From assembly GCF_017639205.1 (NCBI RefSeq), contig NZ_CP071139.1, positions 3,736,001 to 3,800,000 of the forward strand: a stretch of 64,000 nucleotides of DNA, given 5' to 3'. Numbering within the stretch: the stretch's first letter is position 1; each line of letters begins with the position of its first letter. The notes beneath the pieces were generated by a model. It was not told the origin of the DNA. It saw only the letters and a program-made list of their open reading frames with translations, and made no database searches. This DNA comes from Streptomyces nojiriensis. Its GTDB lineage: Bacteria > Actinomycetota > Actinomycetes > Streptomycetales > Streptomycetaceae. This document shows positions 48,771 to 57,180 of the stretch, one piece after another. A program made the translations under genes and the position numbers.

Positions 48771-50174
48771 TCAGACCCCCGAGGCCGCCTTGCGGACGGC
48801 GCCCGCGACCGCGCCCGCGACCTTGTCGTTGAACACCGACGGGATGATGTAGTTCGCGTTCAACTCGTCCTCGCCCACGACGTCCGCCAGCGCGCTCGCG
48901 GCGGCCAGCATCATCTCCGTGTTCACGGTGCGGGACTGAGCGTCCAGCAGACCGCGGAAGACGCCCGGGAAGACCAGCACGTTGTTGATCTGGTTCGGGA
49001 AGTCGGAGCGGCCCGTGGCCACGACGGCGGCGGTCTGGCGGGCGACGGCCGGGTCCACCTCGGGGTCCGGGTTCGCGAGCGCGAACACGATCGCGCCTTC
49101 CGCCATGGCCGCGACGTCCTCGCCGGACAGCACGTTCGGGGCCGAGACGCCGATGAACACGTCGGCGCCGACCACGGCTTCCTTCAGCGTGCCCGTGTAG
49201 CCCTCGGGGTTGGTGTTGTCGGCGATCCAGCGCAGCGGGGAGTCCGCGGCCGCGTCGACGAGGTCGGGGCGGTCCGCGTGCACGACGCCGTGGATGTCGG
49301 CGCTCACCGCGTTCTTGACGCCCGCCGCGAGGAGCAGCTTGAGGATGGCGGTACCGGCCGCGCCGGCGCCCGACATGACGACCTTGACATCGCCAACTGC
49401 CTTGCCCACCACGCGCAGTGCGTTGGTGAGCGCCGCGAGCACGACGATCGCGGTGCCGTGCTGGTCGTCGTGGAAGACGGGGATGTCGAGGGCCTCGCGC
49501 AGCCGGGCCTCGATCTCGAAGCAGCGCGGCGCGGAGATGTCCTCCAGGTTGATGCCCGCGAAGCCGGGGGCGATGGCCTTGACGGCGGCCACGATCTCGT
49601 CGGGGTCCTGGGTGTCCAGGCAGATCGGCCAGGCGTCGATGTCGGCGAAGCGCTTGAAGAGGGCCGCCTTGCCCTCCATGACCGGCATGGCGGCCATGGG
49701 GCCGATGTTGCCCAGGCCCAGCACGGCGGAGCCGTCGGTCACGACTGCGACGGTGTTGCGCTTGATGGTGAGGCGGCGCGCGTCCTCGGGGTTCTCGGCG
49801 ATCGCCATGCACACGCGGGCCACGCCCGGGGTGTAGATCATGGAGAGGTCGTCACGGTTGCGGATGGGGTGCTTGGACGCCATCTCGATCTTGCCGCCGA
49901 GGTGCATCAGGAAGGTGCGGTCGGAGACCTTGCCGAGGCTGACGCCCTCGATGCCGCGCAGCTTCTCGACGATCTCGTCCGCGTGCGCGGTGGAGGTCGC
50001 GGCGATGGTGACGTCGATCCGGAGCTTCTCGTGGCCGGATGCGGTCACGTCGAGACCGGTGACCGATCCGCCGGAGGACTCCACGGCGGTGGTGAGCTGG
50101 GAGACCGCGGTTCCGCTCGCGGGCACTTCCAGACGGACCGTCATCGAATACGAGACGCTGGGCGCCGTTGCCAT
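48771..50174 (-). CDS. NAD(P)-dependent malic enzyme with N-terminal ACT domain
   Basis: A 467-residue enzyme decarboxylating malate to pyruvate. The N terminus YSMTVRLEVPASGTAVSQLT and SVTGLDVTASGHEKLRIDVT form an ACT-type regulatory domain (about 8-85). The malic domain has IYTPGVARVCMAIAENPEDA, NTVAVVTDGSAVLGLGNIGP and PVFHDDQHGTAIVVLAALT. The NAD domain contains KVVMSGAGAAGTAILKLLLA. The start ATG 50174 has AAGAGGAA about 9 bases upstream. Cofactor preference (NAD or NADP) is not certain from sequence. Confidence 0.9.
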   Translation of the reverse strand: MATAPSVSYSMTVRLEVPASGTAVSQLTTAVESSGGSVTGLDVTASGHEKLRIDVTIAATSTAHADEIVEKLRGIEGVSLGKVSDRTFLMHLGGKIEMASKHPIRNRDDLSMIYTPGVARVCMAIAENPEDARRLTIKRNTVAVVTDGSAVLGLGNIGPMAAMPVMEGKAALFKRFADIDAWPICLDTQDPDEIVAAVKAIAPGFAGINLEDISAPRCFEIEARLREALDIPVFHDDQHGTAIVVLAALTNALRVVGKAVGDVKVVMSGAGAAGTAILKLLLAAGVKNAVSADIHGVVHADRPDLVDAAADSPLRWIADNTNPEGYTGTLKEAVVGADVFIGVSAPNVLSGEDVAAMAEGAIVFALANPDPEVDPAVARQTAAVVATGRSDFPNQINNVLVFPGVFRGLLDAQSRTVNTEMMLAAASALADVVGEDELNANYIIPSVFNDKVAGAVAGAVRKAASGV

Positions 50175-50364
50175 GGCCGTGTTCCTCTTCTGTCCCTGGT
50201 TCGCTGTAACACACAGAGCCCCGCTGCACAGCAGGTGCGGCAGGACCTGTTGTCCGATCGTCCCACCTACCAGCCAGTACAAGGTAACCAGCTACAAAAT
50301 TCGGAAAGACTCTTCCACCATACGAGATACCCGGGACGTTCGGAATGGTGGGGTCATACGAAAC

Positions 50365-50505
50365 AGGTCCGCGCCCCCCACAGGTGGGGGACGCGGACCT
50401 GGTGATTCGTACGTCTATGACACCGACCCGCCATGCTCGCCTCGCGGCAAGTGGTCGCTCTGAGCGACGAAGGTTGGGCCCGGGGGCTTGGATCGAGTCG
50501 GTGCC
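50365..50505 (-). ncRNA. Candidate small RNA upstream of the malic enzyme gene
   Basis: In the 456-base gap between the helicase and malic enzyme genes, a strong hairpin (50365-50381 with 50384-50400) followed by a U-containing run on the minus strand is too far from the helicase stop to be its simple terminator. A TAGCCT -10-like element at 50517-50512 would start a transcript near 50505, giving about 140 nt. C-rich runs that could form loops are present. I recall an sRNA at this locus in S. coelicolor (scr2952), from memory only. The -35 element is weak. Confidence 0.4.
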
Positions 50506-50630
50506 GTACCCAGGCTAACAAAGGATCGCCGAAAGTGATCCCCCTGCTCTCGCTCGTATCCGGGCACCACGCTCCTGGCCGCGGACCATCCGGCCGTACG
50601 GGGCCCTGAGCGGGCCCGGGACGGCACCCC

Positions 50631-52937
50631 TCAGGGCAGCAGCAGCTCCGGTACCCCGTCCGCGTCGGGCTTGTCCCGGTCGGCCGAGACCACCGTCAGC
50701 TGCTGCGTCGCGCGCGTCAGCGCCACGTACAGCACCCGCAGGCCCGCCGGGGACTCGTCCGCGATCTCCGCCGGGGAGACCACCACCGTGGCGTCGTACT
50801 CCAGGCCCTTGGCCTCCAGGCTGCCCAGCGCCACCGCCCGCTCGCCGAGGTCCGCGAGCCAGCCCGCGGCCTCCGCGCGCCGGTCCATCGCCACGACCAC
50901 GCCGACCGTGCCGTCCACCTGCTCCAGCAGCCGCCTGGTCTCCTCCCGCACCGCGGTGCCGAGATCGCCGGCGGCGGCCGTGAAGCGGGGCTCCAGCCCC
51001 GTGGAGCGCACCGCCGACGGCGGCTCCATGCCGGGCATCGCCAGCCGCAGCACCCGGGAGGCGACCTCCGCGACCTCGGCCGGGTTGCGGTAGTTGACCG
51101 TGAGCGTGAAGCGCCGGCGCGGCCGGGAGCCCAGGGCCTCGTCGCGGGCCGCGGCGGCCTCCTCCGGGTCCGTCCAGGAGGACTGCGCCGGGTCGCCCAC
51201 CACCGTCCAGGTGCCGTGCCGGCCCCGCCGGCCCACCATCCGCCACTGCATCGGCGTCAGGTCCTGGGCCTCGTCCACGATGACGTGCGCGTACTCGGTG
51301 CGCTCCGCCGAGAGCCGCTCGGCCCGCTCCCACTGGGTCTCCTCGCGGGTCGGCATCAGCTCCTCCAGCCCGCTGAGCTGGTCGAGCGGATCCATCTCCC
51401 GTCTGCGCTTGGGCCGCGCGGGCGCGCCCAGCAGCAGCTGGAGCTCGTCCAGCAGCGCCACGTCGTGCACCGACAGGGGGCCCTTGCCGTCCGGGCCCAC
51501 CCGGCGCAGCGAGCGGGCCAGCTGGCGGGTCTCGCGCGGGTTGAGGTCCCGGCGCGACCAGCGGCCGAGGTGGCGCTCGTCGGCGAGCGCGGCGAGCACC
51601 GTCCGCGGGGTCAGCTCGGGCCACCAGGCGTCGAGGAAGCCGATGAAGGCGTCCTCGGTGGAGATGTCCTCGTCGAAGGCGGAGCGCAGCTCGGCGGCCA
51701 GCTCCGGGTCGCTGTGCCGGCCGGCGCCGCCGGACTTCGCGTAGAGGGCGTCGAGCAGCAGCTTGCGGGCGCGCGGGCGCAGCAGGTTGACCGGGGCGGT
51801 GCCGCTGAGCACGTTCTGCCGGATCCGGTTCAGCTCGTCGGCCTCCAGCTCCTGGCGGCGGCCGAAGGCCACCACGCGCAGCCGGTCGGGTGCGCCGCCG
51901 AGCTCCAGTGCACCGCGTACGGCCTTGCGGAGCACCTTGAGCATCCGGGAGGAGCCCTTGATGCGGGCCACGGCCGGGGAGTCGTAGGTGGTGGCCTCCG
52001 CGCCGTCGACGAGCGAGCCCAGGGCCCGGATGGCCACCTGGCCCTCCTCGCCGAGCGAAGGCAGCACGCCCTCGGTGTACGCGACGAGCAGCGGGGTCGG
52101 CGAGACGATCAGGATGCCGCCGGAGTAGCGGCGCCGGTCCTGGTAGAGCAGGTACGCGGCGCGGTGCAGGGCGACGGCGGTCTTGCCGGTGCCGGGGCCG
52201 CCCGCGACCTCGGCGACGGAGGCGGCGGGGGCCCGGATGACCAGGTCCTGCTCGGCCTGGATGGAGGAGACGATGTCGCGCATCGAGTGCGTGCGCGCCC
52301 GTCCGAGGGCGGCCATCAGGGCGCCGTCGCCGATGGCGGGGAGCTCCCGGCCGTCCTGGAAGGCGGTGACCTCGGGACGCATCAGGTCGTCCTCGACGCC
52401 CAGCACCTTGCGCCCCTTGGAGCGGATGACGCGGCGGCGCACGACCCGGCCGGGCTCCTTGGGCGTCGAGCGGTAGAACGGCGCGGCGGCCGGCGCGCGC
52501 CAGTCGATGACCAGCGGCGTGTAGTCGGAGTCCAGGACCCCGATGCGGCCGATGTGCAGCGTCTCGGCGATGTCGGCGGTGAGGTCCTCGCGGATCGCGT
52601 CGTCGGCGGGCTCGACGGAGGTGTACGCGCCGTCGGCGCCGCGCTCCCCGTCCTTGCCGAGCACCAGGTCGATGCGGCCGAAGAGGAAGTCCTCGAACTC
52701 GTTGTTCAGCCGGTTCAGGTGGATGCCCGCCCGGAAGACCTGCGCGTCGCGCTCGGCGAGCGCGCCGGGCGTACCCACCTGGCCGCGCTTGGCGGCGTCG
52801 TTCATCAGGAACTCGGCCTCGTGGATCTTCTCCTCGAGGCGTCGGTACACCTGGTCGAGATGCGTCTGCTCGACCGCGATCTCCCGATCGCGGACGGAAT
52901 CCGCCGTGCTGTCGACAGCGGCATTCTGCGCGGCCAC
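50631..52937 (-). CDS. HelD-like UvrD/Rep family helicase
   Basis: A 768-residue ATPase. An N-terminal coiled coil (EIAVEQTHLDQVYRRLEEKI) precedes the first helicase lobe with Walker A VAGGPGTGKTAVALHRAAYL. Later motifs are HVIVDEAQDLTPMQWRMVGR, TWTVVGDPAQSSW and FTLTVNYRNPAEVAEVASRV. The build matches HelD proteins that bind RNA polymerase and recycle stalled complexes. Start: GTG 52937 is favoured over TTG 52973 because GAAGGGGG precedes it. No rifamycin-associated element palindrome was seen upstream. Confidence 0.83.
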   Translation of the reverse strand: MAAQNAAVDSTADSVRDREIAVEQTHLDQVYRRLEEKIHEAEFLMNDAAKRGQVGTPGALAERDAQVFRAGIHLNRLNNEFEDFLFGRIDLVLGKDGERGADGAYTSVEPADDAIREDLTADIAETLHIGRIGVLDSDYTPLVIDWRAPAAAPFYRSTPKEPGRVVRRRVIRSKGRKVLGVEDDLMRPEVTAFQDGRELPAIGDGALMAALGRARTHSMRDIVSSIQAEQDLVIRAPAASVAEVAGGPGTGKTAVALHRAAYLLYQDRRRYSGGILIVSPTPLLVAYTEGVLPSLGEEGQVAIRALGSLVDGAEATTYDSPAVARIKGSSRMLKVLRKAVRGALELGGAPDRLRVVAFGRRQELEADELNRIRQNVLSGTAPVNLLRPRARKLLLDALYAKSGGAGRHSDPELAAELRSAFDEDISTEDAFIGFLDAWWPELTPRTVLAALADERHLGRWSRRDLNPRETRQLARSLRRVGPDGKGPLSVHDVALLDELQLLLGAPARPKRRREMDPLDQLSGLEELMPTREETQWERAERLSAERTEYAHVIVDEAQDLTPMQWRMVGRRGRHGTWTVVGDPAQSSWTDPEEAAAARDEALGSRPRRRFTLTVNYRNPAEVAEVASRVLRLAMPGMEPPSAVRSTGLEPRFTAAAGDLGTAVREETRRLLEQVDGTVGVVVAMDRRAEAAGWLADLGERAVALGSLEAKGLEYDATVVVSPAEIADESPAGLRVLYVALTRATQQLTVVSADRDKPDADGVPELLLP

Positions 52938-53040
52938 CAAGGCCCCCTTCTGACGTGCATGGGCGACCGTCAAAGGTACGCGAATCGGCCCCCTGTCCGC
53001 ACGCCCGTTCCGGAACCGGTCTCGCAGGGTGGTACGCCCC

Positions 53041-53613
53041 TCACCGGGACCCTTGCCCCGCCCCGGCCGCCAGGGCCCGGCGGCGGTGCCGGGCCACGCG
53101 CTCCCGGTTCCCGCAGCGCTCGCTGGAGCACCAGCGGCGCCGGTGGCCCCGGGAGGTGTCCAGGTAGACGCGGGTGCAGCCGTCGCCCGCGCAGGCCCGC
53201 AGCAGCGCCCGGTCGCCGGGGTCGGTCAGCAGCTCGACGGCGTCGCGGGCGACGGCGGCGAGCAGCGCACCGCACTCCACGCCGCCGCACAGCTCCCGTA
53301 CGAGGTGTCCTTCCCGGTCCCGTACGGCGCACAGGCCGGGGGGTGGTCCGGCGGCCAGCGCGTTGACCCGGGCGAGGGCGTTCTCGTCCGTGTCGGTGCC
53401 GAGCAACTCCGCCCGTACGAGGGTTTCCACGTCGGCGCGCAGGGACCGGAAGGCCGCGGCCCAGTCGGGCCCGACCCGGGCGAGCGGCGTCCGGTCGGGC
53501 ACCAGGCCGGCGCCGGCGAGCCACAACCGCAGCTCGTCACCGTCCGGGATCCCCTCGTGGGGGGTGAAGGTGGCCACCAGATCCAGACAGACCCGCCCGG
53601 AATCGAACCGCAT
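53041..53613 (-). CDS. CGNR zinc-finger regulator (ABATE domain)
   Basis: A 190-residue protein starting MRFDSGRVCLDLVATFTPHE. The N-terminal ABATE domain (to about 140) may bind a stress-related ligand. The C-terminal CGNR finger is CAGDGCTRVYLDTSRGHRRR followed by WCSSERCGNRERVARHRRR, with Cys pairs for zinc. The family is thought to regulate transcription in stress. The GC-rich upstream part to 53885 holds the fourth palindromic repeat. No regulated operon is evident nearby. Confidence 0.88.
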   Translation of the reverse strand: MRFDSGRVCLDLVATFTPHEGIPDGDELRLWLAGAGLVPDRTPLARVGPDWAAAFRSLRADVETLVRAELLGTDTDENALARVNALAAGPPPGLCAVRDREGHLVRELCGGVECGALLAAVARDAVELLTDPGDRALLRACAGDGCTRVYLDTSRGHRRRWCSSERCGNRERVARHRRRALAAGAGQGSR

Positions 53614-53734
53614 GCCGTCAGCCTCCCGTCGTGGGGTGCCGTACCAGATTGCCGCCCGGCGGGTCACAGCGGAAGCCCCCGAACCGGTGGGTCCGCCATC
53701 CCGCTCGCGCGAAGCCCCACGCTGCGCAATCCAG

Positions 53735-53866
53735 CCTCGCCGGCGTTTGAGCAGGGGGCACCTCCCAGCGGTAGCCGGGGGAGGGTCCGGGCGGAGCCCG
53801 GTGCCCGGCGGAGCCGGGTTTCCTGGGGCTCCGCCCCAGACCCCGCTCCTCAAACGCCGGAGGGGC
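53735..53866. repeat. Palindromic intergenic repeat, copy 4 (arms in opposite order)
   Basis: CCGGCGTTTGAG (53740-53751) comes first and CCTCAAACGCCGG (53848-53860) last, so the arms are exchanged relative to copies 1 and 2. GGGGCTCCGCCCC (53825-53837) and GGGTCCGGGCGGAGCCCGG-type blocks (about 53784-53802) lie between. The set sits between the CGNR and GNAT genes. Confidence 0.7.
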
Positions 53867-53884
53867 TGAACATGGCCGGAGGGG

Positions 53885-54433
53885 CTAAGGGGTCGGAGGC
53901 TGGTCGTGGAGGAGGCGTTGGAAGAGGCGGTGGTCGCGCCAGGCGCCGTCGATGTGCAGGTAACGCGGCGCGAGGCCGAACGGCTCGAAGCCCGCCTTCG
54001 CCAGCACCCGCTGCGAGGCCAGGTTGTCGACCAGCGTGCCGGCCTCCACCCGGTGCAGGCCCAGCTCGTCGCGGGCGACCCGGCAGACCTCCTCCACGGC
54101 CGCGGTGGCCAGCCCCTTGCCGTGCCAGGCCCGGTCGACCCAGTACCCCAGACCGCCGCTGCACAGCGGCCCGTACGCGATCGAGCCGAGGTTGATCGCG
54201 CCGACGGGCGTACCCGTGGCCGTCTCGACGAACACGTACGGGACGATCCGCCCCGCGTCCCGCTCCGCGAGCACGCCCTCGAGCCGCTCCCGCTGGCCGT
54301 CCTCCGTGTAGAAGGCCTCCGGCCGGACCGGCTCGAAGCGGGCCATGAACGCCCGGTTCCGCGCGAACGCCTCGGCCAGCCCCGCCGCGTCGCCGAGCGC
54401 GGCGCCCCTCATCTCAACCCCGTCGATGATCAT
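53885..54433 (-). CDS. GNAT acetyltransferase (RimJ/RimL type)
   Basis: A 182-residue acetyltransferase. The N terminus MIIDGVEMRGAALGDAAGLA is followed by PVGAINLGSIAYGPLCSGGL, GYWVDRAWHGKGLATAAVEE (the acetyl-CoA pyrophosphate loop is DRAWHGKGLAT) and HRVEAGTLVDNLASQRVLAK, then AGFEPFGLAPRYLHIDGAWR. The group acetylates N-terminal amines of ribosomal proteins or small amines. It is adjacent to nnaR with 9 bases between, so probably co-transcribed with it. Confidence 0.88.
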   Translation of the reverse strand: MIIDGVEMRGAALGDAAGLAEAFARNRAFMARFEPVRPEAFYTEDGQRERLEGVLAERDAGRIVPYVFVETATGTPVGAINLGSIAYGPLCSGGLGYWVDRAWHGKGLATAAVEEVCRVARDELGLHRVEAGTLVDNLASQRVLAKAGFEPFGLAPRYLHIDGAWRDHRLFQRLLHDQPPTP

Positions 54434-54442
54434 CCCGGCACG

Positions 54443-55618
54443 CTAGCCGAGGACACCCCTGGCCGTCACCGAATCCGCCGGGAGCTCCCCGTACTTGGCC
54501 TCCCCGCCCGCGTCCAGCGACAGCCGGTACCCCCGCTTGACCACCGTCTGGATCAGGTTCGGGGCCCCGAGGGCCACCCGGAGGCGGGCCATCGCCGTCT
54601 CCACGGCGTGCTCGTCGCGCCCCGCGCCCGGCAGCGCCCGCAGCAGTTCCGCGCGGGACACCACCCAGCCCGGCCGCCGGGCCAGCGCCCGCAGCAGGGC
54701 CATCCCGGCGGGCGGTACGGGCCGCAGCTGCGCGTCCACCAGGACCGCGTGCCCCCGGATCTCCACCCGGTGCCCGGCCACCGGCAGCACCCGGGCCCGG
54801 CCGGGCAGTTCCTGGCAGAGCAACTGCACCAGCGGGCCCAGCCGGAACCGCTCCGGCTGCACCGTGTCCACCCCGTGCGCCTGCAGCGGCAGCGCGGTCA
54901 CCGGGCCGACGCACGCGGACAGCAGCCTGCCGCGCAGCGCGTCCAGCACGGCCTCCCGCAGCCCCCGCTCCTCGGCCCGGGACAGCAGCGAGGCGGCCGC
55001 CGGCGCCGAGGTGAAGCTGACGGCGTCCACTGCGCCGCCGATCATCGCGTCCAGCAGCCGGTCAAGCGGCCCGAGGTCCTCCGGCGCCATCCACCGGTAC
55101 ACCGGGACCACCACCACCTCGGCCCCGCCGGCCCGCAGCGCCTCGACGAAGCCGGGCAGCGGCTCCCCGTGCAGCTGGAGCGCGATCCGCCGTCCGTCCA
55201 CCCCGTCCGTCAGCAGCCGCTGCAGTACCTCGGCGAGCGACTCGGAGTCCGGGGACCAGGTCTCCACGAGCCCGGCGGCCCGGATGGCGCCCTTCACCTT
55301 CGGTCCGCGCGCCAGCAGTTCGGCGGCGCGCAGCCGCTCCAGGAGTTCCTCGCCGACGCCCCATCCGTCGGCCGCCTCGATCCACCCCCGGAAGCCGATG
55401 GCGGTGGTGGCCACGACCACGTCCGGTGCGCAGCCGATCAGTTCCTTCGTCGCGGCCAGCAGCTCGCTGTCGTCGGCGAGCGGCACGATCCGCAGCGCCG
55501 GCGCGTGCAGCACCGCCGCCCCGCGGCGGCGCAGCAGTGCGATGAGCTCGTCCGCGCGCCGGGCGGCCGTGACCCCGACGGTGAAGCCCGCGAGCGGGCC
55601 GGTGTTCGTGTCGTCCAT
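54443..55618 (-). CDS. nnaR: Uroporphyrinogen-III synthase-like regulator NnaR
   Basis: A 391-residue protein fusing a HemD-like domain (residues about 10-265: GFTVGVTAARRADELIALLR, AVDAVSFTSAPAAASLLSRA) to a C-terminal winged-helix domain (ALLRALARRPGWVVSRAELL, HAVETAMARLRVAL, VVKRGYRLSL) of the OmpR/PhoB type. Such proteins are nitrate/nitrite assimilation regulators, not HemD enzymes, in actinobacteria (NnaR of S. coelicolor). The narK gene is directly upstream on the same strand. It may work with GlnR; a candidate GlnR box lies upstream of narK. Confidence 0.85.
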   Translation of the reverse strand: MDDTNTGPLAGFTVGVTAARRADELIALLRRRGAAVLHAPALRIVPLADDSELLAATKELIGCAPDVVVATTAIGFRGWIEAADGWGVGEELLERLRAAELLARGPKVKGAIRAAGLVETWSPDSESLAEVLQRLLTDGVDGRRIALQLHGEPLPGFVEALRAGGAEVVVVPVYRWMAPEDLGPLDRLLDAMIGGAVDAVSFTSAPAAASLLSRAEERGLREAVLDALRGRLLSACVGPVTALPLQAHGVDTVQPERFRLGPLVQLLCQELPGRARVLPVAGHRVEIRGHAVLVDAQLRPVPPAGMALLRALARRPGWVVSRAELLRALPGAGRDEHAVETAMARLRVALGAPNLIQTVVKRGYRLSLDAGGEAKYGELPADSVTARGVLG

Positions 55619-55650
55619 CGTGACCTGCCTAGTGACGCATGTGGGGGCGG

Positions 55651-55702
55651 TACGGGTGGACCGAGCCTGCCAACTCGTCGTGTCGGACTCGGTTCACCCG
55701 TA
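55651..55702. terminator. Long-loop hairpin between narK and nnaR
   Basis: TACGGGTGGACCGAG (55651-55665) pairs with CTCGGTTCACCCGTA (55688-55702), one G-T, around a 22-base loop. It stands 12 bases past the narK stop. It may be a terminator or partial attenuator. Confidence 0.45.
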
Positions 55703-55713
55703 TTTCACCGCGG

Positions 55714-57084
55714 TTACACCGACGTGAGCTGCGGTTTCGTCTCGACCCCGACCGTGTGGATCACCGGGGCCGCCGGGCGGCGAAGGTATACCGCCCAGGT
55801 GACCGCGCAGCACAGGGCGTAGAAGCCGAGGAAGGTGACGAAGGCCGCCGTTCCGGAGCCGGAGGTGCGGAACGCCTCCCGGAAGACCAGGTTGATGCCG
55901 AGTCCGCCGAGCGCGCCGACCGCGCCGATGAGTCCCATCGAGGCGCCGGAGAGCCGCCGCCCGTACGCGGCGGCGCTCTCGCCGCTCATGCCGCGCGCCA
56001 GTGCCTTCGCCTGGAAGATGCCCGGGATCATCTTGTACGTCGATCCGTTGCCGAGCCCGCTCAGTACGAACAGGGCCACGAACCCGACGAGGAAGACCGG
56101 CAGCGAGGACCTCTGCGAGGCGAACACCACCACGCCGGTGGCCGCCGCCATCGCCACGAACGTCCCCAGGGTGATCCGGGCCCCGCCGAACCGGTCCGCG
56201 AGCGCCCCGCCCACCGGCCGGATCAGCGAGCCGAGCAGCGGTCCCATGAAGGTCAGCGAGGCGGCCTGGAGCGGGGTGCGGCCGAACTGGGTCTGCAGCA
56301 CCAGGCCGAAGGCGAAGCTGTAGCCGATGAAGGACCCGAACGTGCCGATGTAGAGGAACGCCATGATCCAGGTGTGCGCGTCCTTCAGTGCCTCGCGGAC
56401 CGCGCCGGTGTCGTTGCGCACGGGCGCCAGGTTGTCCATCCGTACGGCCGCCAGGACGGCCGCGGTCACGATCAGCGGGATGTAGGCGGCCAGCAGGTAC
56501 CGGGGGTGCGCGGCCCCGGCGGTCGCGATGACCAGCAGCCCGGCCAGCTGCACCACGGGCACGCCGATGTTGCCGCCGCCGGCGTTCAGGCCGAGCGCCC
56601 AGCCCTTCTTGCGCAGCGGGAAGAAGGCGTTGATGTTGGTCATCGAGGAGGCGAAGTTGCCGCCGCCGACGCCGGTGAGGGCCGCTACGACCAGGAAGGT
56701 CCCGTAGGAGGTCCCGGGCTCCATCACCACGATCGCGGCGACCGTCGGCGCGAGCAGCAGCAGTGCGCTGACGACGGTCCAGTTGCGGCCGCCGAAGCGG
56801 GCCACGGCGAAGGTGTACGGCACCCGTACGATCGCGCCCACGCAGGTCGCTGTCGCGATCAGGAAGAACTTCCCGGCGGGGTCGATCCCGTACGCCGGTC
56901 CCATGAAGAGGACCATCACGGACCAGAGCGACCAGATGGAGAAGCCGATGTGCTCGGAGAACACGGAGTAGACGAGGTTGCGGCGGGCGGTCCGCTCCCC
57001 GGTCTCCTTCCAGAAGGTCTCGTCCTCGGGGTCCCACCGCTCGATCCAGCGGCCCCCCTTGCGCGGTGCGGTCGTACCGGTCAT
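55714..57084 (-). CDS. narK: Nitrate/nitrite transporter NarK
   Basis: A 456-residue MFS protein of the nitrate/nitrite porter family. The two nitrate signatures are GVGGGNFASSMTNINAFFP and NAGGGNIGVPVVQLAGLLV. About twelve hydrophobic segments are present. Uptake of nitrate or export of nitrite cannot be distinguished here. The start ATG 57084 has GGAGG 6 bases upstream and is preferred to GTG 57087. It is transcribed toward nnaR; a GlnR-like box lies upstream (57158-57173). Confidence 0.92.
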   Translation of the reverse strand: MTGTTAPRKGGRWIERWDPEDETFWKETGERTARRNLVYSVFSEHIGFSIWSLWSVMVLFMGPAYGIDPAGKFFLIATATCVGAIVRVPYTFAVARFGGRNWTVVSALLLLAPTVAAIVVMEPGTSYGTFLVVAALTGVGGGNFASSMTNINAFFPLRKKGWALGLNAGGGNIGVPVVQLAGLLVIATAGAAHPRYLLAAYIPLIVTAAVLAAVRMDNLAPVRNDTGAVREALKDAHTWIMAFLYIGTFGSFIGYSFAFGLVLQTQFGRTPLQAASLTFMGPLLGSLIRPVGGALADRFGGARITLGTFVAMAAATGVVVFASQRSSLPVFLVGFVALFVLSGLGNGSTYKMIPGIFQAKALARGMSGESAAAYGRRLSGASMGLIGAVGALGGLGINLVFREAFRTSGSGTAAFVTFLGFYALCCAVTWAVYLRRPAAPVIHTVGVETKPQLTSV

Positions 57085-57157
57085 CACACGCCTCCACAGC
57101 TCTCGCGTCCGTGGAACGACCGTAGGAACGGCGCGTTTCGGCCCCGGTCCCCGCCGG

Positions 57158-57173
57158 ATGACCGCCGGGAAAC
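57158..57173. promoter_or_regulatory. Candidate GlnR box upstream of narK
   Basis: ATGAC-CGCCGG-GAAAC, one base off the GlnR consensus gTnAc-n6-GaAAc with correct spacing, 75 to 90 bases upstream of narK. A nitrogen-controlled narK fits known GlnR targets in actinobacteria, but binding here is inferred. Confidence 0.45.
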
Positions 57174-57180
57174 CTTGCTC

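Noticed and set aside
52938..53040. Rifamycin-associated element upstream of the HelD-like gene
   Set aside because: No long inverted repeat of that kind is visible between the HelD-like and CGNR genes.
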